From assembly GCA_017613855.1 (NCBI GenBank), contig JAGACY010000076.1:1-14627 (forward strand): a stretch of DNA of 14,627 nucleotides. The letters are read 5' to 3'. A program made the position numbers and the translations under genes. The notes beneath the pieces were generated by a model that did no database searches, was not told where the DNA came from, and saw only the letters and a program-made list of their open reading frames with translations. Source of the DNA: Pseudomonadota bacterium (GTDB lineage: Bacteria > Myxococcota > Bradymonadia > UBA4248). Positions 8,212 through 14,627 of the stretch are shown piece by piece; positions within the stretch are counted from its first letter, which is position 1; every line of letters starts with the position of its first letter.

Positions 8212-9138
8212 CTATAAGATGCGATCCAAAACCCGATTGACGTCGGCCACCACACCATAGTTGGCATAATGAAAGATCGGTGCATCCTTGTCATTATTGA
8301 TGGCAATAATAGTTTTGGCATTTCTGATACCTGCCAGATGCTGAATAGCCCCCGAAATGCCAAAGGTAATGTAGATATCGGGGGCAATGGTACGACCGGT
8401 CTGCCCCACCTGGAGGTCATTGCGGCACCACCCGAGATCGACCGCAAGACGCGAAGCGGCCAGCCCTGCCCCATATTTTTCGGCGCATTGCGCAAGTCTT
8501 TCGAAATTTTCTTTAGACCCGAGGCCGCGGCCACCGGCAAAAACCATACGCGCGGTATCCAGGTTGACCGTATCCGTGATAAACGGCTCGAAAGACACCA
8601 TCGGCACAGGATAAAAAATCAGTTTATCCTCGCAGACAAGCTCATCGATTGAAAACGGATGTCCCTCGATGGGCCAGGCAGATGATGTTTCCCGGGGACA
8701 ATCCAGCATCAGCGTGGCGACAAAGGGGACTTCGGGAGTCTGCAGTTTTTCGGTCACACAGCCTGCACAAATTGTACGGGCACATTCAGGCAAACAGCGC
8801 GTATTCATGCCAGCAATAAAAGGCATGTGAGCCGTAGCCGACAACATCGAAAGAATGCGAATCCATCGCGTATTGTGCGGTGCCAACACGGCACAGATGG
8901 AATACTCAATAAAAAGCTCTGACAATTTCAAGCAGGCATGCGCTGGGTGCATCAGAGTCGAAATGATATCATCCTGAATGACGACGCGCATATCCGGGAA
9001 ATCATGTTCTGCGATGTACAAGCTGTCCGAAATCACGACGATTTCTGCATGCATGAGTCGAGCAAGTGATTGTATCTGCCGAATCCGCCCCTCACTGAGT
9101 GCCGAATCCTCAAAGGCCAGCCATATCAATTGGTTCAT
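8212..9138 (-). CDS. etfA: Electron transfer flavoprotein subunit alpha
   Basis: The product is 308 aa. ATG 9138 was chosen over the longer frame (9192) because it lies two bases after the etfB stop, has AAGGAA 8 nt upstream (9152-9147), and MNQLIWLAFEDS matches the usual first strand of the family. The C-terminal FAD domain is canonical: GGRGLG (202-207), VGQTGR (244-249), the flavin loop GISGAIQH (260-267), INNDKDAPIF (~280-289) and ANYGVVAD. The N-terminal domain (1-190) is much more diverged, with several Cys residues (CARTICAGC). With EtfB it forms the soluble FAD/AMP heterodimer that carries electrons between flavin dehydrogenases and a quinone or ferredoxin pool. No dehydrogenase or ETF:quinone oxidoreductase is in the window, so partner and direction cannot be stated. 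Confidence 0.95.
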   Translation of the reverse strand: MNQLIWLAFEDSALSEGRIRQIQSLARLMHAEIVVISDSLYIAEHDFPDMRVVIQDDIISTLMHPAHACLKLSELFIEYSICAVLAPHNTRWIRILSMLSATAHMPFIAGMNTRCLPECARTICAGCVTEKLQTPEVPFVATLMLDCPRETSSAWPIEGHPFSIDELVCEDKLIFYPVPMVSFEPFITDTVNLDTARMVFAGGRGLGSKENFERLAQCAEKYGAGLAASRLAVDLGWCRNDLQVGQTGRTIAPDIYITFGISGAIQHLAGIRNAKTIIAINNDKDAPIFHYANYGVVADVNRVLDRIL

Positions 9139-9140
9139 TG

Positions 9141-9860
9141 TTAGGATTCCTTTAAATGCTGCACGAATTCGTCTATCGAAATCATTTGACAATCGCGGTG
9201 CGCATCTGCTGCCATTTCGAGTGATGCTGTTTTGAATGCCGTACCGTGCGAGATCCGGATCTCTACTGTTTCGACGGGTTTCTTTTTGGCCTTGATGATG
9301 TTGGGCAAACTTGGAAACCGTGGCTCAGCCAGCCTCAGTTCTGATGTCACGACAAAGGGGGGGGCAACTTCGAATACCGGAATGCCACGGTCGTCTTCGC
9401 ATGTGATCAGCCATTTTTCGCCTTTCTTTTCGATGCGATAGGCCGAGCTGATACAAGGGCATCCCAGCCGATCAGCCAATAACTGGGGAACATGGTGACT
9501 CTCGAAATTGACGCCGAGTTTTCCTGCCATCCATATCGTGTCTTCGGTCGGCTCAATGGCCGAAAGTGCCGTTTCGACGACGATTTCTGAAGTCAAATCG
9601 ACGTTATCACATTGCCCATAAACAGCCCGATCGGCACCCATAGCCAGAACTTTTTGCACCGCAGACTGCGATGGCCCCAGAGAAAAGACGACCACTTCGT
9701 CCAAAAGGCCCTGCTCCTTGAGACGGACGGCTGCTTCTGCCGCGATCAAATCAAAATCATTGGGAATTTCATTGTCACGGTCTGCCGCAAAACCATTGTC
9801 CTGCAGGGTGATCTTTTCTTCGGGATTATTGACGGTCGAAACGAATACAATGGCTTTCAT
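9141..9860 (-). CDS. etfB: Electron transfer flavoprotein subunit beta
   Basis: The product is 239 aa, close to the usual ~250. It begins MKAIVFVSTVNNPEEK like other EtfB proteins and carries NDFDLIAAEAAVRLKEQG, VVVFSLGP, the nucleotide-binding segment VLAMGADRAV (near 75-85) and the family signature LRLAEPRFPSLPNIIKAKKKP near 175-197. TAA at 9143-9141 leaves a 2-nt gap to etfA, so the two are translated together. There is no clear Shine-Dalgarno before ATG 9860; translation may be coupled to a short upstream frame that overlaps the start codon as ATGA, or may simply be weakly initiated. Together with EtfA it makes the cytoplasmic electron transfer flavoprotein. Confidence 0.95.
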   Translation of the reverse strand: MKAIVFVSTVNNPEEKITLQDNGFAADRDNEIPNDFDLIAAEAAVRLKEQGLLDEVVVFSLGPSQSAVQKVLAMGADRAVYGQCDNVDLTSEIVVETALSAIEPTEDTIWMAGKLGVNFESHHVPQLLADRLGCPCISSAYRIEKKGEKWLITCEDDRGIPVFEVAPPFVVTSELRLAEPRFPSLPNIIKAKKKPVETVEIRISHGTAFKTASLEMAADAHRDCQMISIDEFVQHLKES

Positions 9861-9967
9861 AGGCTATACACTTGACGCATGCACCACGCTTGACTTGATA
9901 TCCGCAATGGCATTGAACCTTCTTGCGCAAATCTCGCAGGATTAATCATTCTCCATCTCTTCGGCAT
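9857..9967 (-). other. Possible short leader frames upstream of etfB
   Basis: Two overlapping short frames run into etfB. One (9967 or 9949 to TGA 9857) encodes 36 or 30 basic residues (ending CMRQVYSL) and overlaps the etfB start as ATGA. The other, about 9930-9826 with TTG as the only near start, encodes VQCHCGYQVKRGACVKC, a CxCG...CxxC zinc-ribbon-like pattern. Neither has a strong ribosome binding site, and both cannot be conserved by chance alone. Either may be noise or a remnant. Confidence 0.18.
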
Positions 9968-10052
9968 AAACTACGACGACGTGTTTATCCCCCGAAACAA
10001 ATCACGGAGCGTTGTTTTGGTTTTGCCAGACCACCTCAACAACGAGCGTTTA

Positions 10053-10082
10053 ATAATACTTTTTCATTATTTCGGAAAACAA
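10053..10082 (-). promoter_or_regulatory. Candidate sigma70-type promoter for etfBA
   Basis: Read on the minus strand, TTGTTT (10082-10077) and TATTAT (10058-10053) are separated by 18 nt. Initiation would fall near 10046, giving a leader of about 185 nt before etfB. Confidence 0.4.
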
Positions 10083-10138
10083 TAATCAACTGCCTGAATT
10101 GTTGATGCCGTTCAAAAAAACAATTCTCCATTGAAAAT

Positions 10139-10167
10139 ATGAAAAATGACTATCTCAGTGCTATAAT
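10139..10167 (+). promoter_or_regulatory. Candidate sigma70-type promoter for the repeat lipoprotein
   Basis: A perfect TATAAT (10162-10167) lies 17 nt after ATGAAA (10139-10144, four of six to TTGACA). Initiation near 10174 would give a ~65-nt leader that contains two GACAC repeats but no clear Shine-Dalgarno. Confidence 0.45.
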
Positions 10168-10238
10168 CAAAATGCTGGGGGCTCGACTGACACTTGCCGA
10201 CACCCCATGAGTGAATCACCAATCACCCTGGTATCAGT

Positions 10239-13200
10239 ATGAAACGCAGCCATTCTCATGCCTTTTATTCGCTCCTCTCATGCATGACTATTACCATACT
10301 CGCCAACTTATCCCTGTCAAGTTGTGAATGGGAAAACAGTACATTCGACAACTATGTTCAAAAGGGCGAGATTACACTTTGCCCACCGGCAAATGAAGAA
10401 GGCACTCTCAATCGCATTATATTGTCCAACGGGTTACAGGTAACTCCCGAAAACCGCTGTGTAAAGGCGGATTGTTCGGATGGAGACAGTTTCAGCTGTC
10501 CTGGCAAGGAATACTGTTTTGATGATGCATTTGACTTCAGCATGTGCCCCAAGGCATCCCCGCTGTGCACAAAAATTTCAATCGATGATGTTCATTTTGA
10601 ATACGAATGTCAGCCATGCAGGAATAATGAACAATTCTGCTACACAGAATGCATGAACTTCGACTTACTCAACATCGACAAATGTGATAATTCCGATGGC
10701 AGAACCATAAAATGTTCAACCAAAACAGATCCACTCACCGGTGAAGAGGAAAAATACGAAGACTGCAACTTCATTATCGAAGACGGCTGTGAAACGTTGA
10801 TCAGCAGTGACATCAACAATTGCGGCAGATGCGGTCGGGTATGCAATGCCGGCGAGCACTGTGAAAATGGCGAATGCAAAATATCGTGTACCAATAATAC
10901 ACAGCTATGTACTGATTTTTGTATCGATTATACGACAAATCATATTCAAACCTGCGAGCCAGTCTTTAAATGCGCCGAGAATTATGCAAATTGTGACAAA
11001 AACATAAAAAACGGATGTGAGGTTTCTGGCTTGAATGACAACCTTCGCTGCGGTGCCAGAGGGCAATGCAATGTCACAGATGACAGCAATAGTGAGGATT
11101 ATGCCGGTGTACAATGCGAAACCGGAAAAATCTGCATCGAAGGGCAATGCATACTCACTTGTGATCAGAACCAGGGATTCTTTAACTGCAACGATAAATG
11201 CCTGAACTTTGAAGAGCTCAATCTTTCGGATTGCGACCTCTGTAAACCCAATTACTGCGATTTGGACAAATCCAAATCCAACGGATGTGAGATAGACTAT
11301 CTTTCCACCGAAGGCGTCATTTCCAGGACTGAGCTTGACGAATTGGAAAGAGAATACACCAGTATTTGCTTCACATGTGAAGCAGGTACCATGCCCAATG
11401 AGGATCATTCCGAATGTATCACCTGCCCCGAAGGCCAGTATTCTTTTCCGGGTAACATCTGTAAAACTTGCCCGGCAGGAACATCCCCGAAAGAAGATCA
11501 TTCTTCCTGTGTGCCATGTGAAGCAGGATTTACATCCGATGAGGGCGGATCTTGTTACGCTTGCCCCGAAGGACATATCTCAATTTCAGGTGGACAGTGT
11601 ACAATATGTCCCAATGGCACCTATGCCAACGATAATCACACCGAATGTATTCCTTGTCCGGCAGGTACATCCTCTCAAAATGGAGGTCAGTGCAAGCCTT
11701 GTTCAAATGGGCAGATATCAACAAGAGGCGGGCTCTGCAGTACTTGTCCCGAGGGTACCTATGCCAATTCCGATCATACAGAATGCATCGGCTGTCAGGC
11801 AGGGTACTATTCAGGCCCGGGTGCCTCTTCATGTACGCCATGTGCAGCAGGACAAACATCCAATGTCAACCATACGGGATGTGAGAAATGTCCGGCAGGG
11901 CAAACTTCTGTCGCCGGTGGCAAATGCTCCAAGTGCCCGGCAGGCCAGACTTCTTCAGAGGGCGATCAGTGCGCACCTTGTCCGGACGGGAAAATATCCA
12001 CGGCAGGCGGTCTTTGTATCAACTGCCCCGCAGGAACGGCATCCAACAGTAGTCATACTGCGTGCGAGAACTGCCCCGCAGGACAATCCTCTTCAGCAGG
12101 TGGGAAATGCACAGCATGTCCCGCCGGCACCATATCTTCTGCTGGCGGACTCTGCACGGATTGTACAGCCGGCACCTACTCAAACAGTGCACGCACCCAA
12201 TGTGTCGTCTGCCCCGAAGGACAAACTTCGGCTGCGAAAGCTTCTGCCTGTACCAAATGTGCAGCCGGCAAGACCTCCAATGCCGCTCACACCGCCTGCG
12301 TCAATTGCCTGGCTGGCCAGACTTCTGTAGAAGGCGGCGCATGCACCAACTGTCCGGCGGGTCAATCCTCCACAGCAGGCGGAAAATGCACCGCATGTGC
12401 CAATGGCACCATCTCTGCCTCAGGTGGTGCTTGTATCGATTGCGCTGCGGGCACCTATTCCAATAGTGGACATACCCAATGTGTCGTCTGCCCCGAAGGA
12501 CAATACTCGGCCGCAAAAGCCTCTGCCTGCACCAAATGTGCAGCCGGCAAGACCTCCAATGCCGCCCATACAGCCTGCGTCAACTGCCCGGCAGGACAAT
12601 CCTCTTCTGCTGGCGGAGCCTGCGCCAACTGCCCTGCAGGACAATCTTCTTCCTCTGGCGGAGCCTGTGCCGCATGTGCCAATGGCAAGATCTCGACGGC
12701 CGGCGGACTCTGTACAAACTGCCCCGCAGGTAGTACTTCCAACTCGAATCATACGGCATGCACCAACTGCCCGGCGGGTCAATCTTCATCTGCCGGAGGA
12801 ACCTGCAGCGCATGTGCCGCTGGCCAGATTTCTTCTTCAGGTGGACTGTGCACTGACTGCTGGGCCGGTACTTATTCAAGCAGTAACCATACCCAATGTG
12901 TCGTCTGCCCAGAAGGACAGATTTCGGCTGCAAAAGCCTCTGCCTGCTCCAAATGTGCGGCCGGCAAAACCTCCAACGCCGCCCACACGTCCTGCGTCAA
13001 CTGCCCAGCGGGTCAATCCTCTGTCTCCGGTGGCGCATGCACCAAATGCCCGGCTGGACAGTCTTCATCCGCTGGCGGCACCTGTAAAACCTGTCCTGCA
13101 GGACAAATTTCTTCCTCTGGTGGCCAGTGTACCAAATGCGCTGCAGGAACGACCTCGAATGATGCACACACACAATGCACAGTCTGTCCTGACGGCTACA

Positions 13201-13277
13201 TTTCTTCCGCCGGCGGATCATGTACCAAATGCCCATCCGGAAAGACCTCCAATTCTACACACACAGCCTGTGTTTAA
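10239..13277 (+). CDS. Lipoprotein with 41 tandem GCC2/GCC3 (ephrin-receptor-like) modules
   Basis: The product is 1012 aa. The signal peptide is MKRSHSHAFYSLL... with a good lipobox LSSC, so Cys29 should be lipidated. Residues ~50-375 form a Cys-rich head with DGCETLISSDINNCGRCGRVC-like and NGCE motifs; this CGxCG pattern is frequent in secreted Myxococcota proteins. From residue 380 (nt 11376) to the last residue run 41 modules of 15-16 residues, C-x-x-G-x-x-S-x-x-G/H-x-x-C-x-x, each with two Cys. The pattern matches Tyr-kinase ephrin receptor-like/GCC2-GCC3 domains and should make a long disulfide-stiffened rod. The array ends only one residue after the last Cys, so there is no C-terminal anchor or sorting domain. 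It has its own candidate promoter and a two-hairpin terminator. A surface stalk or adhesin anchored by the lipid is inferred. The start lacks a clear ribosome binding site, but the signal peptide makes it secure. Confidence 0.9.
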   Translation: MKRSHSHAFYSLLSCMTITILANLSLSSCEWENSTFDNYVQKGEITLCPPANEEGTLNRIILSNGLQVTPENRCVKADCSDGDSFSCPGKEYCFDDAFDFSMCPKASPLCTKISIDDVHFEYECQPCRNNEQFCYTECMNFDLLNIDKCDNSDGRTIKCSTKTDPLTGEEEKYEDCNFIIEDGCETLISSDINNCGRCGRVCNAGEHCENGECKISCTNNTQLCTDFCIDYTTNHIQTCEPVFKCAENYANCDKNIKNGCEVSGLNDNLRCGARGQCNVTDDSNSEDYAGVQCETGKICIEGQCILTCDQNQGFFNCNDKCLNFEELNLSDCDLCKPNYCDLDKSKSNGCEIDYLSTEGVISRTELDELEREYTSICFTCEAGTMPNEDHSECITCPEGQYSFPGNICKTCPAGTSPKEDHSSCVPCEAGFTSDEGGSCYACPEGHISISGGQCTICPNGTYANDNHTECIPCPAGTSSQNGGQCKPCSNGQISTRGGLCSTCPEGTYANSDHTECIGCQAGYYSGPGASSCTPCAAGQTSNVNHTGCEKCPAGQTSVAGGKCSKCPAGQTSSEGDQCAPCPDGKISTAGGLCINCPAGTASNSSHTACENCPAGQSSSAGGKCTACPAGTISSAGGLCTDCTAGTYSNSARTQCVVCPEGQTSAAKASACTKCAAGKTSNAAHTACVNCLAGQTSVEGGACTNCPAGQSSTAGGKCTACANGTISASGGACIDCAAGTYSNSGHTQCVVCPEGQYSAAKASACTKCAAGKTSNAAHTACVNCPAGQSSSAGGACANCPAGQSSSSGGACAACANGKISTAGGLCTNCPAGSTSNSNHTACTNCPAGQSSSAGGTCSACAAGQISSSGGLCTDCWAGTYSSSNHTQCVVCPEGQISAAKASACSKCAAGKTSNAAHTSCVNCPAGQSSVSGGACTKCPAGQSSSAGGTCKTCPAGQISSSGGQCTKCAAGTTSNDAHTQCTVCPDGYISSAGGSCTKCPSGKTSNSTHTACV
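11376..13274 (+). repeat. Tandem coding repeat with higher-order units
   Basis: 41 modules of 45 or 48 nt. The later part is organised in higher-order units starting with the CxAGTYS module: 12162-12440 (six modules, 93 codons), 12441-12857 (nine modules, 139 codons) and 12858-13136 (six modules, 93 codons), then three closing modules. The nine-module unit equals a six-module unit plus three modules. Identity extends to DNA: a 35-nt stretch at 12252-12286 recurs unchanged at 12531-12565, exactly 279 nt on. This indicates recent unequal recombination or slippage. By eye the array is richer in G+C than the head of the gene. Confidence 0.9.
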
Positions 13278-13290
13278 ATGCTGATTTTTA

Positions 13291-13320
13291 GCCGGCCTTT
13301 TGCTTCGCAATACGGCCGGC
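13291..13320 (+). repeat. Bulged hairpin H4
   Basis: GCCGGCC (13291-13297) pairs with GGCCGGC (13314-13320). C13313 is unpaired, T13298 pairs with A13312, T13299 faces T13311, and TTGC/GCAA closes a TTC loop. It begins 13 nt after the stop of the repeat lipoprotein. It follows the family pattern except that TAT has become TTT on the 5' arm. Confidence 0.55.
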
Positions 13321-13322
13321 GA

Positions 13323-13372
13323 GCGCTGGCTATTGCCGCTGCGCGCAATACGCCTGCGCATCTGTTATTTTT
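13323..13372 (+). terminator. Intrinsic terminator built on bulged hairpin H5
   Basis: GCGC-T-GGC-TATTGC (13323-13336) pairs with GCAATA-C-GCC-T-GCGC (13345-13359) around an 8-nt loop. There is one T-T mismatch and one unpaired C13351 directly after ATA. TCTGTTATTTTT (13361-13372) follows as the U-tract. It terminates the repeat lipoprotein gene. Confidence 0.75.
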
Positions 13373-13397
13373 CATCATCAGCCCCCATCTAACAGGC

Positions 13398-13427
13398 TTT
13401 ACAATTTGATCGATATTTTGTTAGTAT
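13398..13427 (+). promoter_or_regulatory. Candidate promoter for the kinase gene
   Basis: TTTACA (13398-13403, five of six to TTGACA) is followed after 18 nt by TAGTAT (13422-13427, four of six to TATAAT). It lies about 50 nt before the kinase start and beyond the upstream terminator. Confidence 0.35.
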
Positions 13428-13479
13428 CCTGCCGCATTTCTTCGAGGTTCTCTGAAACTTCATTTGCCAAGGAGTTATG

Positions 13480-14627
13480 ATGAGTTATCAGCCCGGAGAC
13501 TGGATCGCAGACAAATACCAGTTAATCGAATCCATCGGTGGTGGTGGCATGGGAGAAATTTTCAAGGCCGAACATGCCCTCATGCACAGAACGGTTGCGA
13601 TCAAAATTCTCCATAAGGAAATTACAGGCAGTGCCGAAATGATCGAACGCTTCAAACGCGAAGCAAGCTCTGCTGCTGCTATCGATCATGCCAACATCTG
13701 TACCGTACTGGATTTCGACATCACTGAAGATAATGACTTTTATCTCGTCATGGAATTCCTCGAAGGTGAAACGCTCAAAAAACGCATTCACGACAGAGGA
13801 GTCATTCCACCCAAAGACGCCGTTTTCATTATGCAGCAGCTCCTCGGCGTCCTCCAATGCGCACATGACCATGGCATCGTTCACCGCGACATCAAACCGG
13901 ACAATATCATTCTCATTAACCGCGATGGAACTGACAACTTCGTTAAACTACTCGATTTTGGTATTGCACACCGCGATAACAGCAATGCCATTACAGATAA
14001 AGAGGATGGTGCATCATTAACCCAGGCTGGTTACATTTACGGTACTCCCGAATATATCGCACCAGAACAAGCCAACGGACAGGCAATCGATCATCGAGTC
14101 GATTTATACGCCTGCGGCATCATTCTCTATGAGATGCTGACTGGAGTTGTACCTTTCAAAAGCGATTCCATCATCAATGTCTTGCATCAGCAGATCTATG
14201 CAGACCCGCCACATCTCGATACAGAACACATCCTGAATGGCGCTCAGTTTGATGCAATTATTCAAAAATTACTCGCAAAGAAACCCGAAGATCGTTTCCA
14301 GTCCGCACGGGAAGTCACCGATGCGTTGCAGGACCTTGCACTCAATACCGGCAACACTTTAAAAATCAGTAAATCATCGGAAATCAAATCACCCTACGAT
14401 TCATATCCGAGAATTGGCCAGTTCGCGACACGAATAATCAAGAAGCTACCCGAAAAAAATACCAAATTATATTTTATCGTGGGTGGTGCGATTATTGTTG
14501 CCGCAATTGTGCTGGTGATTGCCCTGGTGTCTACCATTAGCAATGATGCACCACCCCAGGAAACTTTGGCCCCAATCCCCGAAAAAGTGGACATTACTCA
14601 GGCTCAGGATCCCGAAACCGCAAAGCC
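13480..14627 (+). CDS. Transmembrane Ser/Thr protein kinase (3' partial)
   Basis: 382 codons are visible and the frame is still open at the window end. ATG 13480 is preferred to the adjacent in-frame ATG 13477 because AAGGAG (13469-13474) is 5 nt away instead of 2. All catalytic elements of a bacterial Hanks-type kinase are present: glycine loop IGGGGMGEIF (19-28), Lys42 in VAIK, helix-C Glu61 in FKREA, HRDIKPDN with Asp137/Lys139/Asn142, DFG at 159-161, GTPEYIAPEQ at 188-197, and DLYACGIILYEMLTG. So it should be active, with an RD-type catalytic loop suggesting activation-loop phosphorylation. After a ~40-residue juxtamembrane linker comes one hydrophobic segment, ~330-352, then a Pro-rich stretch, placing the unseen C-terminal part outside the cytoplasm as a possible sensor. 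The ligand and substrates are unknown; proximity to the surface lipoprotein is suggestive only. Confidence 0.95.
   Translation, partial: MSYQPGDWIADKYQLIESIGGGGMGEIFKAEHALMHRTVAIKILHKEITGSAEMIERFKREASSAAAIDHANICTVLDFDITEDNDFYLVMEFLEGETLKKRIHDRGVIPPKDAVFIMQQLLGVLQCAHDHGIVHRDIKPDNIILINRDGTDNFVKLLDFGIAHRDNSNAITDKEDGASLTQAGYIYGTPEYIAPEQANGQAIDHRVDLYACGIILYEMLTGVVPFKSDSIINVLHQQIYADPPHLDTEHILNGAQFDAIIQKLLAKKPEDRFQSAREVTDALQDLALNTGNTLKISKSSEIKSPYDSYPRIGQFATRIIKKLPEKNTKLYFIVGGAIIVAAIVLVIALVSTISNDAPPQETLAPIPEKVDITQAQDPETAK

Larger units (their letters stand above)
9861..10238. other. Divergent promoter region, 378 nt
   Basis: This gap separates etfB (minus) from the GCC2/GCC3-repeat gene (plus). It is AT-rich between about 10050 and 10170 and contains one sigma70-like candidate for each direction. 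The etfB-proximal ~100 bases hold only the doubtful short frames. No RNA gene, bulged GC hairpin or mobile element is visible here. Confidence 0.6.
13278..13479. other. Terminator and promoter spacer before the kinase
   Basis: The first 95 nt hold two adjacent bulged hairpins ending in a T-tract. The remainder is AT-rich and holds one candidate promoter (13398-13427) and the kinase ribosome binding site. Nothing else is seen. Confidence 0.6.

Noticed and set aside
9139..9192. 18-residue N-terminal extension of EtfA
   Set aside because: It would overlap the end of etfB; the start at 9138 has a proper ribosome binding site and matches the family's first strand.
11335..12330. Open frame of 331 codons in another plus-strand frame, and a similar one at 12397-13284
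   Set aside because: They lie wholly inside the repeat array. A repetitive Cys/Gly/Ser coding sequence without stops in a second frame repeats that stop-free frame; the products have no domain features and no separate ribosome binding site.
13291..13359. Possible CRISPR or tandem intergenic repeat
   Set aside because: The two segments are separate palindromes with different sequences; there is no repeat-spacer periodicity.

Overview
The window looks like chromosomal DNA of a Gram-negative, probably Myxococcota-like (former deltaproteobacterial) bacterium of moderate G+C. This is inferred from predicted lipoproteins with long cysteine-rich repeat arrays, the NNCGRCGxVC-type motif often seen in Myxococcota secreted proteins, and a eukaryotic-like Ser/Thr kinase with a C-terminal membrane anchor. 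There is no rRNA, tRNA, CRISPR array, integrase or insertion sequence to pin the taxon.

Layout: (1) 1-5004, plus strand: two adjacent genes, the first cut by the window edge, encoding multi-module proteins built from the same unrecognised ~100-residue module. The second has a lipoprotein-type signal. (2) 5005-5127: a convergent junction with two structured hairpins and a minus-strand U-tract terminator. (3) 9860-5128, minus strand: etfB, etfA (2-nt gap) and, 54 nt further on, a 1009-aa protein with about 20 Dickkopf-like CxxDxDC units fused to Sel1-like helical repeats. (4) 9861-10238: a divergent promoter region with candidate promoters for both sides. (5) 10239-13277, plus strand: a 1012-aa lipoprotein with 41 tandem ephrin-receptor-like (GCC2/GCC3) modules. 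(6) 13278-13479: a terminator with two hairpins plus a candidate promoter. (7) 13480 to the end, plus strand: a Ser/Thr protein kinase with a transmembrane segment, cut by the window edge.

Except for the electron transfer flavoprotein pair and the kinase domain, nearly everything is predicted to be exported and modular, so the window reads as a cell-surface or periplasmic adhesion/structural protein region with a housekeeping redox operon inside it.

The most unusual signal is non-coding. Five GC-rich intergenic hairpins differ in sequence but share one architecture: a G/C stem, then TAT on the 5' arm facing ATA on the 3' arm, with a single unpaired C immediately 3' of ATA. Each is oriented with the gene ending upstream of it. 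At two loci they occur as tandem pairs ending in a U-tract. Second in interest is the unrecognised protein module shared by the two genes in 1-5004.
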